Of a DNA stretch of 20,479 nucleotides, positions 1 through 6,479 are shown in pieces. Below the pieces are notes generated by a model. The model worked only from the letters and a program-made list of their open reading frames with translations, was not told the origin of the DNA and searched no databases. The translations under genes were made by a program, and so were the position numbers. The stretch lies in the NCBI RefSeq assembly GCF_034674885.1, contig NZ_JAUCDS010000039.1, forward strand, positions 1-20,479, read 5' to 3'. Position 1 is the first letter of the stretch. Every line of letters starts with the position of its first letter. The stretch comes from Castellaniella sp034674885 (GTDB lineage Bacteria > Pseudomonadota > Gammaproteobacteria > Burkholderiales > Burkholderiaceae_B).

Positions 1-62
1 TAGAAATGACCCGTGCCAGCCGTGGATTCCAGCTTGATTTTTTCGCGGATACCTTTTGCCAT
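1..62 (-). CDS. rpmG: 50S ribosomal protein L33 (N-terminal part, cut by window edge)
   Basis: The minus strand from position 62 encodes the N-terminus MAKGIREKIKLESTAGTGHF and continues out of the window, so only 20 complete codons are seen. This N-terminus (basic, then a segment ending STAGTGHFY) is typical of bacterial L33, a small protein of the large ribosomal subunit near the E site. An AGGAG Shine-Dalgarno lies just upstream (about 70-74). The gene starts 19 nt after the rpmB stop, the usual rpmB-rpmG operon order, and is very likely cotranscribed with it. Whether it carries the zinc-binding CxxC pairs cannot be judged because the rest is missing. Confidence 0.93.
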   Translation of the reverse strand, partial: MAKGIREKIKLESTAGTGHF

Positions 63-81
63 GATGTGCTCCTAGGGCCGA

Positions 82-318
82 TCAGGCCAGTTCGCCGCGG
101 GCACGCAGGTCGGCCAGAACGGAATCGATGCCGTTCTTGTCGATGGTGCGCAGGGCCTTGGTGGATACGCGCAGGCGCACCCAGCGGTTTTCGGATTCGA
201 CCCAGAACCGGCGCGATTGCAGGTTGGGCAGGAAACGACGCTTGGTTTTATTGTTCGCGTGCGAGACGTTGTTGCCCACCATCGGGCCTTTGCCGGTTAC
301 TTGGCATACGCGTGCCAT
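82..318 (-). CDS. rpmB: 50S ribosomal protein L28
   Basis: 78-residue protein beginning MARVCQVTGKGPMVGNNVSH, the diagnostic start of L28, and rich in Arg/Lys for rRNA contacts. Length matches the family (about 77-78 residues). The frame is open further upstream to 357, but the start at 318 is chosen because the protein then begins exactly at the conserved MARVC and is preceded by GAGGTGA at proper spacing. First gene of an rpmB-rpmG operon transcribed leftward, 19 nt ahead of rpmG. It has a single Cys (residue 5), so it is not a four-cysteine zinc-ribbon form. Role: structural component of the 50S subunit needed for assembly. Confidence 0.97.
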   Translation of the reverse strand: MARVCQVTGKGPMVGNNVSHANNKTKRRFLPNLQSRRFWVESENRWVRLRVSTKALRTIDKNGIDSVLADLRARGELA

Positions 319-355
319 GGTCTCACCTCTGTAATCTATATCAGGAAAGCCTGGC

Positions 356-385
356 ATTCTATACTGAAAATGGCTTTCTAATCAA
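356..385 (-). promoter_or_regulatory. Probable sigma70 promoter of rpmB-rpmG
   Basis: Read on the minus strand, TTGATT (385-380) is followed after 16 nt by TATAGA (363-358), itself within TATAGAAT. This sits about 40 nt upstream of the rpmB start in the only AT-rich patch between rpmB and the neighbouring exporter gene. Four of six -35 bases and most of the -10 match the consensus. The transcription start would fall near 351. Inference from sequence only. Confidence 0.55.
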
Positions 386-401
386 GCTGCATCTGTACTT
401 T

Positions 402-1607
402 TCAGCGGGCGCCCCGGGGAGCGTGTGTCATCGCCAGCCGGCTGGCCAGCCAGGACAGCGCCGCGCAGGCCGCCAGCACTGTCGTCAGGGGCAGGGGGCT
501 GTCAGTATGCCACAGGCTGACGACAAAGCCCGACAAAGCGCCGCAGAACATCTGCAGCGACCCCATCAGCGCCGAGGCCGTGCCCAGGCGCGGGCCCTGT
601 TCAGCCAGGGCCAGGGCGGCTGAATTTGGCCCCACGAAACCTTGGCTGGCCATGAAGCCCATCAGGCACAGCATCAGCAGGGGCAGGTTGATCCAGCCTG
701 CCAGGGTCAGGGCCAGGGCTGCGACAGTCATCAGCACCAGGGTGAACTGGGACCGAATCAGCAAGTCCAGCGGGCGATATCGGTTCAGCAGGCGGGCGCT
801 CAGTTGCGCGGCCAGGATCAGCGATGCCGCGTTCAGGCCGAACACCAGGCCGAACCAGCGCGGGTCGATGCCGTAGATCTGGATGAAGACCTGTGGCGAC
901 CCCGAGATGTAGGCGAACATGCCGGCCGACCCCAGGCCGCCCGCCAGGGCGTAGCCCATGAATCCCCGGTGCGCCAGCAGCAGGCGGAAATTCGCCAGGA
1001 TGGTGCCGACTGCCAGCGGCGTGCGTCGGTCGGAGGGCAGGGACTCGCGCATGTTGCGCAGTACCATCAGCCACAGGCCGGCGCCCGCCAGGGCCATCAG
1101 GTAGAACACGGCGCGCCAGGAAGCCAGGGCTACGGCCTGGCCGCCCAGCAGCGGTGCGACGATGGGCATGACCCCCATCACCAGCATCAGCAGGGACAGG
1201 GCCTGGGCGGCCTCGCGGGTGTCCAGATGGTCGCGGATCACGGCCCGGGGCACCACCATGCCGGCGGCGCCACCGAAGGCCTGGACAATGCGCCAGAGCG
1301 TCAGGTGGGCGATATCCTGGCTGAGGGCGCAGGCCAGCGAGGCGATGGCGAACAGCGCCAGCCCGACCAGCAGTGGCAGTTTGCGGCCATAGCGGTCGGC
1401 CAGCGGGCCGTAGGCCAGTTGCGCCACGGCCAAACCCAGCAGGTAACTGGCCAGTGTGCGCTCGACCAGCCCCTGGGATGTCTGCAGGTCGTGGGCCATG
1501 GCCCCGAACGCCGGCAGGTACATGTCGATGGCGATCGGGCCCAGGGCAGCCAGGGCGCCCATGAGCACCAGCCAGGACGGCATCAGGGCAGCGGTTTTTG
1601 GGGGCAT
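402..1607 (-). CDS. MFS drug-resistance transporter, Bcr/CflA family
   Basis: 401-residue, strongly hydrophobic protein with the pattern of 12 membrane helices in the inner membrane; family members export drugs such as bicyclomycin, chloramphenicol or sulfonamides by proton antiport. Diagnostic features: DMYLPAF in helix 1 (residues 28-34) and the loop 2-3 motif GPLADRYGRKLPLLVG (67-82), both typical of Bcr/CflA proteins, plus a helix-5 segment with VMGVMPIVAPLLGG (143-156). Length fits the family (about 390-405). The frame is open far upstream, overlapping cfa, so the start is uncertain: ATG at 1607 gives the normal N-terminus; ATG at 1667 would add 20 residues. Neither has a clear Shine-Dalgarno. 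Divergent from cfa; a single-gene unit. The substrate cannot be predicted. Confidence 0.9.
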   Translation of the reverse strand: MPPKTAALMPSWLVLMGALAALGPIAIDMYLPAFGAMAHDLQTSQGLVERTLASYLLGLAVAQLAYGPLADRYGRKLPLLVGLALFAIASLACALSQDIAHLTLWRIVQAFGGAAGMVVPRAVIRDHLDTREAAQALSLLMLVMGVMPIVAPLLGGQAVALASWRAVFYLMALAGAGLWLMVLRNMRESLPSDRRTPLAVGTILANFRLLLAHRGFMGYALAGGLGSAGMFAYISGSPQVFIQIYGIDPRWFGLVFGLNAASLILAAQLSARLLNRYRPLDLLIRSQFTLVLMTVAALALTLAGWINLPLLMLCLMGFMASQGFVGPNSAALALAEQGPRLGTASALMGSLQMFCGALSGFVVSLWHTDSPLPLTTVLAACAALSWLASRLAMTHAPRGAR

Positions 1608-1627
1608 GGGGACGCGTGCAGGGGGGC

Positions 1628-1655
1628 TTGAAGAGAGCGTGTTTGGCGCTACTAT
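1628..1655 (+). promoter_or_regulatory. Possible promoter of cfa
   Basis: TTGAAG (1628-1633), 16 nt, then TACTAT (1650-1655); four of six bases match at each box. It would start transcription near 1662, giving a leader of about 27 nt. It lies in the 81-nt gap between the divergent exporter and cfa genes. A stress-sigma (RpoS) promoter, as for E. coli cfa, can neither be claimed nor excluded. Confidence 0.35.
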
Positions 1656-1688
1656 ACCAAGGTCCATCGTGAACTCAGGGAGGCTCTG

Positions 1689-2948
1689 TTGACTGCAATT
1701 GCATCCATCATCGAGAACAAACTTGGATCTTTGCCCATTCCGGTGTCCATGGCTTTGCCGGACGGCGGGAAAATAGGTCCCGCCGACGCGCAACTGCATT
1801 TCATGATCCGGGATCATGCCGTTCTGGCCCACTTTGCGGCGGGCGAGGTCGGCGCCCTGGGCGAAGACTACGTCGATGGCAAGTTCGATTTTGACGGATC
1901 CATGCGCGATCTGATGCGGCTGGCCGCTGGCATTCTGCCCGGTTCGCCTGTGGACGCCGCGCAACTGGGCTGGCTGACCAGCCTGGTGCGGCGCCTGGTG
2001 TCAGTCTGGCGCCATTCGGTAGATCGCGATGCGCGGCAGATCGAATTTCACTACGACCTGTCCGACGAATTCTATGCCCTGTGGCTGGATCCGCGCCGCG
2101 TCTATTCCTGCGCCTATTATCGCGAACCCGGCATGACCGTGGCCCAGGCCCAGGAAGCAAAACTGGACCACATCTGCCGCAAACTGGCACTGAAATCCGG
2201 AGAACGTTTCCTGGATGTGGGCGGCGGCTGGGGGGGCTTGATGCTGTGGGCCGCCGAGCATTACGACGTCGACGTGACCGGCATCACGCTCTCGCACAAT
2301 CAGCACGCCTACGTCAATCAGCTGATCCAGGAAAAAGGCCTGGGCGGGCGGGTGCGCATGGAACTGCTGGACTACCGCAAGCTCGACGAATCGAATCCCT
2401 ACGACAAGATTTCCTCTGTCGGCATGTTCGAGCACGTCGGCCGGGCGCAACTGACCGGCTATTTCAGCAAGCTGCGTCGGCTGGTGCGCCCTGGTGGCCT
2501 GATCATGAACCACGGCATCACCGCCGGGGGCATCAGCAACACCGAATTGGGCGCGGGCATGGGGGACTTCATTGAAAAGTTCATCTTCCCCGGGGGGGAA
2601 CTGTCCCACATCCACTACGTGTTGCAGACCATGGCCGAGGCCGGGCTTGAGGATCTGGATGTCGAGAATATCCGGCCGCACTACGCGCGTACCTTGTGGG
2701 CCTGGAGCGACGCTCTGGAAGCCAGGCTCGACGAGGCCAGGGCCATCCTGAGCACCCCGCAGGGGGAACGGTCCTTGCGGGCCTACCGCATGTACCTGGC
2801 TGGCTGCGCCATGGGCTTTGAGCACGGCTGGATCGCCTTGCACCAGATCATCGCCCAGCCCCAGCCGGCAGGCCGGCCCGACGAGCTGGATTATCCGGAG
2901 GGCCAGGCTTACCCCTGGCGCCGGGACTACATCTACGCGCCGCGCTGA
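1689..2948 (+). CDS. cfa: Cyclopropane-fatty-acyl-phospholipid synthase
   Basis: 419-residue SAM-dependent enzyme that adds a methylene group across cis double bonds of acyl chains in membrane phospholipids, usually late in growth or under acid/osmotic stress; peripheral on the inner membrane. Visible: an N-terminal lipid-binding domain (about 1-120), a Rossmann methyltransferase core with the SAM motif FLDVGGGWGG (174-183), and MFEHVG (246-251). Residues corresponding to the bicarbonate-binding active site of E. coli Cfa appear present: Cys141 (YSCAYYRE), Glu248, His275/Ile277 (NHGI) and Tyr332. The start is TTG, with GGGAGG 5 nt ahead at 1678-1683; the next in-frame Met is residue 21, inside the N-terminal domain. 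Divergent from the exporter gene, followed by a very long hairpin. Length is slightly above E. coli Cfa (382). Confidence 0.95.
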   Translation: MTAIASIIENKLGSLPIPVSMALPDGGKIGPADAQLHFMIRDHAVLAHFAAGEVGALGEDYVDGKFDFDGSMRDLMRLAAGILPGSPVDAAQLGWLTSLVRRLVSVWRHSVDRDARQIEFHYDLSDEFYALWLDPRRVYSCAYYREPGMTVAQAQEAKLDHICRKLALKSGERFLDVGGGWGGLMLWAAEHYDVDVTGITLSHNQHAYVNQLIQEKGLGGRVRMELLDYRKLDESNPYDKISSVGMFEHVGRAQLTGYFSKLRRLVRPGGLIMNHGITAGGISNTELGAGMGDFIEKFIFPGGELSHIHYVLQTMAEAGLEDLDVENIRPHYARTLWAWSDALEARLDEARAILSTPQGERSLRAYRMYLAGCAMGFEHGWIALHQIIAQPQPAGRPDELDYPEGQAYPWRRDYIYAPR

Positions 2949-2963
2949 AACTGCTGCAAAATC

Positions 2964-3012
2964 AGCCGATTGCCCCAGTGTGAAACAGCCTTTCACACTG
3001 GGGCAATCGGCT
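2964..3012. repeat. Perfect 22-bp inverted repeat with 5-nt loop (possible terminator)
   Basis: The arm at 2964-2985 is the exact reverse complement of 2991-3012, separated only by CAGCC. It begins 15 nt after the cfa stop codon. Transcribed from either strand it would form an exceptionally stable stem. It is not followed by a U-tract on the plus strand (next bases TGCTGGCGG), so it is not a textbook intrinsic terminator; it could still stop transcription or protect the cfa mRNA 3' end. It is longer than the other hairpins in this window, so it may instead be a dispersed palindromic element. Confidence 0.85.
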
Positions 3013-3264
3013 TGCTGGCGGAAAAAGCTTTATTTTCTGTCATCCTGCGTGTAAAATAACGTTTCTGCTGTTTTATTGATTTTCAATTCTGTTCGTAGCG
3101 AACGCCTGTTCAGGTGCTTCGCCTTCGACTGTCCTTGGTGCTTCGCACCAGCAGTGTCGGTATGTATTGGCGGTCCTCACCGTCTTCCGCACACCCTCCC
3201 CTAAGCTATGGCGTCTGACGTGCTGTTTTGCGTCCGGCGTCTCCGTAACCCAAAGGAGGCATCA
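3013..3264 (+). promoter_or_regulatory. Leader/upstream region of the betaine-type importer
   Basis: 252 nt without a supported gene. A possible -10, TAAAAT (3052-3057), lies 17 nt after a poor -35 (TTTATT, 3029-3034); if used, the leader would be about 200 nt. Within it are short self-complementary elements: TTCG-TAG-CGAA (3092-3102), TGGTGC-TTC-GCACCA (3136-3150), and the 10-mer GGTGCTTCGC twice, at 3113-3122 and 3137-3146. The region ends in a strong AAAGGAGG (3252-3259) ahead of the binding-protein start. No known riboswitch could be recognised by eye. The promoter call is weak; the repeats are directly visible. Confidence 0.35.
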
Positions 3265-4320
3265 ATGTCTATCTCTCTTTCCGCGTCGCGCCCTGCGACT
3301 TCCCATTCCCCTTGGTCGAAATCCGTCCTGGGCCTGGCCCTGGCGGCCGTCCTGACCGGCCTGTCGCTGGCGCCTGCGATGGCCCAGGCGGCCGAGGCCC
3401 CTCAGTGCGAACTTGATCGTCCCATGCGCTTTGGCGGCATGAACTGGGAATCCAATCTGGTTCTGGTCGAAGTCGAGCGCTTCATCGTCAAGCACGGCTA
3501 CGGCTGCGATTCGGAAGTCCTGCCCACGGAAACCCTGCCGGCGCTGGCCGCCCTGCAGCGTGGCGACCTGGACATCAATAGCGAGATCTGGCTGAACAGC
3601 ACGCTGGAACCCTGGAACAAGGCCGAGGCATCGGGCAAGGTCAAGCGCATCGGCGACATCTACATGGGTGGCGAAGCCTGGTTCATCCCGAAGTACACGG
3701 CCGATCGCCTGCCGGATCTGAAAAAGGCCGCCGACCTGCCCAAATACTGGAAAGACTTCAAGGATCCGGAACAGCCCGACAAGGGCCGCTTCTACGGTTG
3801 CCCGGCGGGCTGGGGCTGCGAGGTCGTCAGCACCAATCTGTTCAAGGCTCTGGGCCTGGGAAAAACCTTCACCCTGTTTTCCCCCGGCACGGGTGCAACG
3901 CAAAAAGCAGCCTTGACCGCCGCCTACCAGCGCAAGGAAAACATCGTCTTCTACTACTGGTACCCCACGCCGCTGGTGGGATCGATGGACCTGGTCAAAC
4001 TGGAACTGCCGCCCTATGAGGCTGACAAGCAGAAATGCCTGACCGACCCCAACTGCGACAATCCGCAGGCCACCGACTATCCGGAAAACCCGGTGTTCAC
4101 GGCGGTGACGACGGCATTCACCGAAAAGGCGCCAAAGCTGACGTCGTTCCTGTCCAAGGTCAAGGTTCCTCTGGACGTCATGAACCAGACCATGGCCTAC
4201 ATGGAAGAAAACGAGGCCGAGCCTGCGCCGACCGCGCAGTGGTTCCTGAAGAACAAGCAGGACGTCTGGGCCCAGTGGCTGCCGGCCGATGTGACGGAAC
4301 GGGTCAAGGCTGCCTTGTAA
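3265..4320 (+). CDS. ABC importer substrate-binding protein, glycine betaine/proline type (OpuAC family)
   Basis: 351-residue periplasmic protein that should capture a quaternary amine (glycine betaine, choline or similar) and deliver it to the ProW/ProV-like pair encoded next. Signal peptide: hydrophobic segment 21-38, cleavage probably after AMAQA (residue 42). The mature part has the OpuAC pattern: MRFGGMNWESNLV (54-66), LQRGDLDINSEIWLNS (97-112) and many Trp/Tyr residues, including YYWYP (230-234), that could build an aromatic cage for a cationic ligand. It has six cysteines in the mature chain (48, 81, 179, 185, 258, 264), two pairs as CX5C, suggesting disulfides. The start at 3265 is chosen over an in-frame ATG at 3208 because AAAGGAGG sits 5 nt ahead and the signal peptide then has normal length. 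The ligand is not proven by sequence. Confidence 0.9.
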   Translation: MSISLSASRPATSHSPWSKSVLGLALAAVLTGLSLAPAMAQAAEAPQCELDRPMRFGGMNWESNLVLVEVERFIVKHGYGCDSEVLPTETLPALAALQRGDLDINSEIWLNSTLEPWNKAEASGKVKRIGDIYMGGEAWFIPKYTADRLPDLKKAADLPKYWKDFKDPEQPDKGRFYGCPAGWGCEVVSTNLFKALGLGKTFTLFSPGTGATQKAALTAAYQRKENIVFYYWYPTPLVGSMDLVKLELPPYEADKQKCLTDPNCDNPQATDYPENPVFTAVTTAFTEKAPKLTSFLSKVKVPLDVMNQTMAYMEENEAEPAPTAQWFLKNKQDVWAQWLPADVTERVKAAL

Positions 4321-4332
4321 GGGGCCGCATCC

Positions 4333-5187
4333 ATGTTCCCTGAACTGATTTCAGCCCGGGAACTGCAACGGCCCATCGACGATTTCGTCAATGGGCTGGT
4401 CATGCAGTATTCCGATGTGCTGCGCGCCATCACCCAGCCGCTGCTGGATTTGCTGATCTGGTCCGACAATCTGCTGCGTCATTCCCCCTGGTGGGCCATC
4501 GTGATCGTCGTCATGGGGATCGCCTGGCTGAGCAGCCGCAAATGGCGCTTCACCCTGGCCATGGGAGGCCTGCTGTGTCTGCTGGGGGTCATCGGCCTGT
4601 GGGAAGCGTCCATGCAGACGCTGTCCCTGATGCTGGTGGCCGTTGCCTTTTCCGTGATGATCGGCATTCCGGTCGGGATCGCCATGGCCAGCTTTCGCTG
4701 GGTCCGCACCGTCATGCTGCCGGTCCTGGACGTCATGCAGACCATGCCCAGTTTCGTCTACCTGATCCCGGTAGTGATGCTGTTCAATCTGGGCAAGCTG
4801 GCGGCGCTGTTTGCGACCGTGATCTATGCCGTGCCGCCCGTCATTCGCCTGACCGACCTGGGCATCCGCCTGGTGGACGCGGAAGTCCTGGAGGCCTCTC
4901 GGTCCTTCGGCGCCAGCCGCACCCGCCAGCTGTTTGGTGTGCAGCTGCCGCTGGCGTTGCCCAACATCATGGCGGGCATCAACCAGACCACCATGATGGC
5001 GCTGGCCATGGTCGTGATCGCGTCCATGATCGGTGTGCGGGGCCTGGGCTACGAGGTGCTGCAGGGCATCAACCGGCTGCAGGTGGGCCGCGGCCTGATG
5101 GCCGGACTGGGCATCGTGGTGCTGGCCATCATCTTCGACCGGATCACGCAGCAGTTCGGTCAGCGGCAACAAGCCCGGAGGGTCTGA
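4333..5187 (+). CDS. proW: ABC importer permease, ProW/OpuAB family
   Basis: 284-residue inner-membrane protein forming the channel of the compatible-solute importer. Hydrophobic segments lie at about 54-66, 75-92, 97-118, 126-150, 155-172, 212-236 and 255-268. The cytoplasmic coupling loop that contacts the ATPase is clear: EVLEASRSFGASRTRQLFGV (184-203), followed by QLPLALPNIMAGI, the EAA motif with its G at the usual position. Length fits the single-permease form, shorter than E. coli ProW (354), which has a longer N-terminus. It starts 12 nt after the binding-protein stop; AAGGGG overlapping that stop codon is the likely ribosome site. The stop is one base before the ATPase start, so the three genes are surely one operon. 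The symbol denotes family, not proven substrate. Confidence 0.93.
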   Translation: MFPELISARELQRPIDDFVNGLVMQYSDVLRAITQPLLDLLIWSDNLLRHSPWWAIVIVVMGIAWLSSRKWRFTLAMGGLLCLLGVIGLWEASMQTLSLMLVAVAFSVMIGIPVGIAMASFRWVRTVMLPVLDVMQTMPSFVYLIPVVMLFNLGKLAALFATVIYAVPPVIRLTDLGIRLVDAEVLEASRSFGASRTRQLFGVQLPLALPNIMAGINQTTMMALAMVVIASMIGVRGLGYEVLQGINRLQVGRGLMAGLGIVVLAIIFDRITQQFGQRQQARRV

Positions 5188-5188
5188 C

Positions 5189-6439
5189 ATGCACAAGATC
5201 GAAGTCCGCAACATCTACAAGATCTTCGGCCCGCATCCGGACCGCTGGCTGGCTGCCGCGCGCGACGGCCTGTCGAAAGAGGCCCTGCTGGAACGCAGCG
5301 GCCATACCCTGGGCCTGCGCAACATCAGCCTGTCCATCAAGGCAGGCGACATCCACGTCATCATGGGCCTGTCGGGGTCGGGAAAATCGACCCTGATCCG
5401 CCATTTCAACCGCCTGATCGAGCCCAGTGCGGGCCAGATCCTGGTCGATGGCGTGGACGTGGTGGGCCTGAGGCCCAAGGAACTGGAACGCTTTCGCCAG
5501 CAGAAAATGAGCATGGTGTTCCAGCGTTTCGGCCTGCTGCCGCACCGCACCGTGCTGGACAACGCCGCCTACGGCCTGGCCGTGCAGGGCGTGCGCCGCG
5601 CCCAGCGCAACGAGCGCGCCCAGCACTGGCTGGAACAGGTCGGCCTGTCGGGTTTCGAAGCCCAGTACCCGCATCAGTTGTCGGGCGGCATGCAGCAGCG
5701 CGTCGGCCTGGCGCGGGCCCTGGCCACCGATGCCGAGATCCTGCTGATGGACGAGGCCTTTTCCGCGCTGGATCCGCTGATCCGCCATGAAATGCAGGAC
5801 CAGCTGCTGGCCCTGCAGGCCCGGCTGAACAAGACCATCGTCTTCATCACGCACGATCTGGACGAGGCCCTGCGCCTGGGCAATCGCATCGCCATCCTGA
5901 AGGACGGCGAACTGATCCAGGAAGGCACGCCGGAAGACATTCTGCTGTCGCCGGCCAACGACTACATTGAATCTTTCCTGCAGGACGTCAACCGGGGCAA
6001 GGTCCTGAACGCGTCCCATGCGTGCAATGAACGTCCGTTGACGCTCACCACGCGCAGCAATCCGGTCCATGCGCTGGAGCGCATGGCCACGCGCGGCTAC
6101 GACTACGCAGCCGTGCTGGACGGCAAACGGCTGGCCGGCGTGCTGGTGCGGGTCGATGCTGAAAGAGCCGTGCGGGAAGGCGCCCGCGATGTCGCACGCT
6201 ATCTCAGCGACATGGCTTCGGTGCCGGCGTCCGCCGGCCTGGACGAAGTGCTGGCCCGGCTGCTGCGCACGCCCGAGCCCGTCGCCGTGACGGGTGCGCA
6301 GGGCGAATTCATCGGGGTGTTGTCGCGCAGCAAGGTCGTCGAGCTGGTGACGCCGGGCACGGCAGCCGAGCCTGGCGCCGATCCGCTGCCGCCGGCAGCC
6401 TCTGCTGCCCGGGACGAGCCCGGCTCCCGCGCCGCCTAG
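5189..6439 (+). CDS. proV: ABC importer ATPase with CBS-like region, ProV/OpuAA family
   Basis: 416-residue ATPase that powers the betaine-type importer. The N-terminus (KIEVRNIYKIFGPHPDRW, then GLSKEALLERSGHTLGLR) closely follows E. coli ProV. Walker A GLSGSGKST (60-68), MVFQRFGLLPHRTVLDN (109-125), signature LSGGMQQRVGLARAL (164-178), Walker B ILLMDEAFSALDP (184-196) and the switch His222 are all intact. Residues about 275-388 resemble the paired CBS domains which, in OpuA, sense ionic strength and gate transport; the last 28 residues are Ala/Pro-rich and probably disordered. It begins one base after the permease stop, with CGGAGGG as ribosome site. Third and last gene of the operon, convergent with the MATE gene. 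Confidence 0.95.
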   Translation: MHKIEVRNIYKIFGPHPDRWLAAARDGLSKEALLERSGHTLGLRNISLSIKAGDIHVIMGLSGSGKSTLIRHFNRLIEPSAGQILVDGVDVVGLRPKELERFRQQKMSMVFQRFGLLPHRTVLDNAAYGLAVQGVRRAQRNERAQHWLEQVGLSGFEAQYPHQLSGGMQQRVGLARALATDAEILLMDEAFSALDPLIRHEMQDQLLALQARLNKTIVFITHDLDEALRLGNRIAILKDGELIQEGTPEDILLSPANDYIESFLQDVNRGKVLNASHACNERPLTLTTRSNPVHALERMATRGYDYAAVLDGKRLAGVLVRVDAERAVREGARDVARYLSDMASVPASAGLDEVLARLLRTPEPVAVTGAQGEFIGVLSRSKVVELVTPGTAAEPGADPLPPAASAARDEPGSRAA

Positions 6440-6451
6440 CCGTCGGCCGTT

Positions 6452-6467
6452 CGCCGCCGGCGCGGCG
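6452..6467. terminator. Possible weak GC hairpin between convergent genes
   Basis: CGCCGC (6452-6457), loop CGGC, GCGGCG (6462-6467) lies in the 40-nt gap between the convergent ATPase and MATE genes. There is no U-tract on either side, so an intrinsic terminator is doubtful; in sequence this GC-rich such a short palindrome may be chance. Confidence 0.2.
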
Positions 6468-6479
6468 CGGTGGCGGTCT

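Noticed and set aside
2001..2996. 331-residue minus-strand open frame opposite cfa
   Set aside because: Shadow of cfa; composition is that of reversed codons, and its start sits in the long hairpin with no ribosome site.
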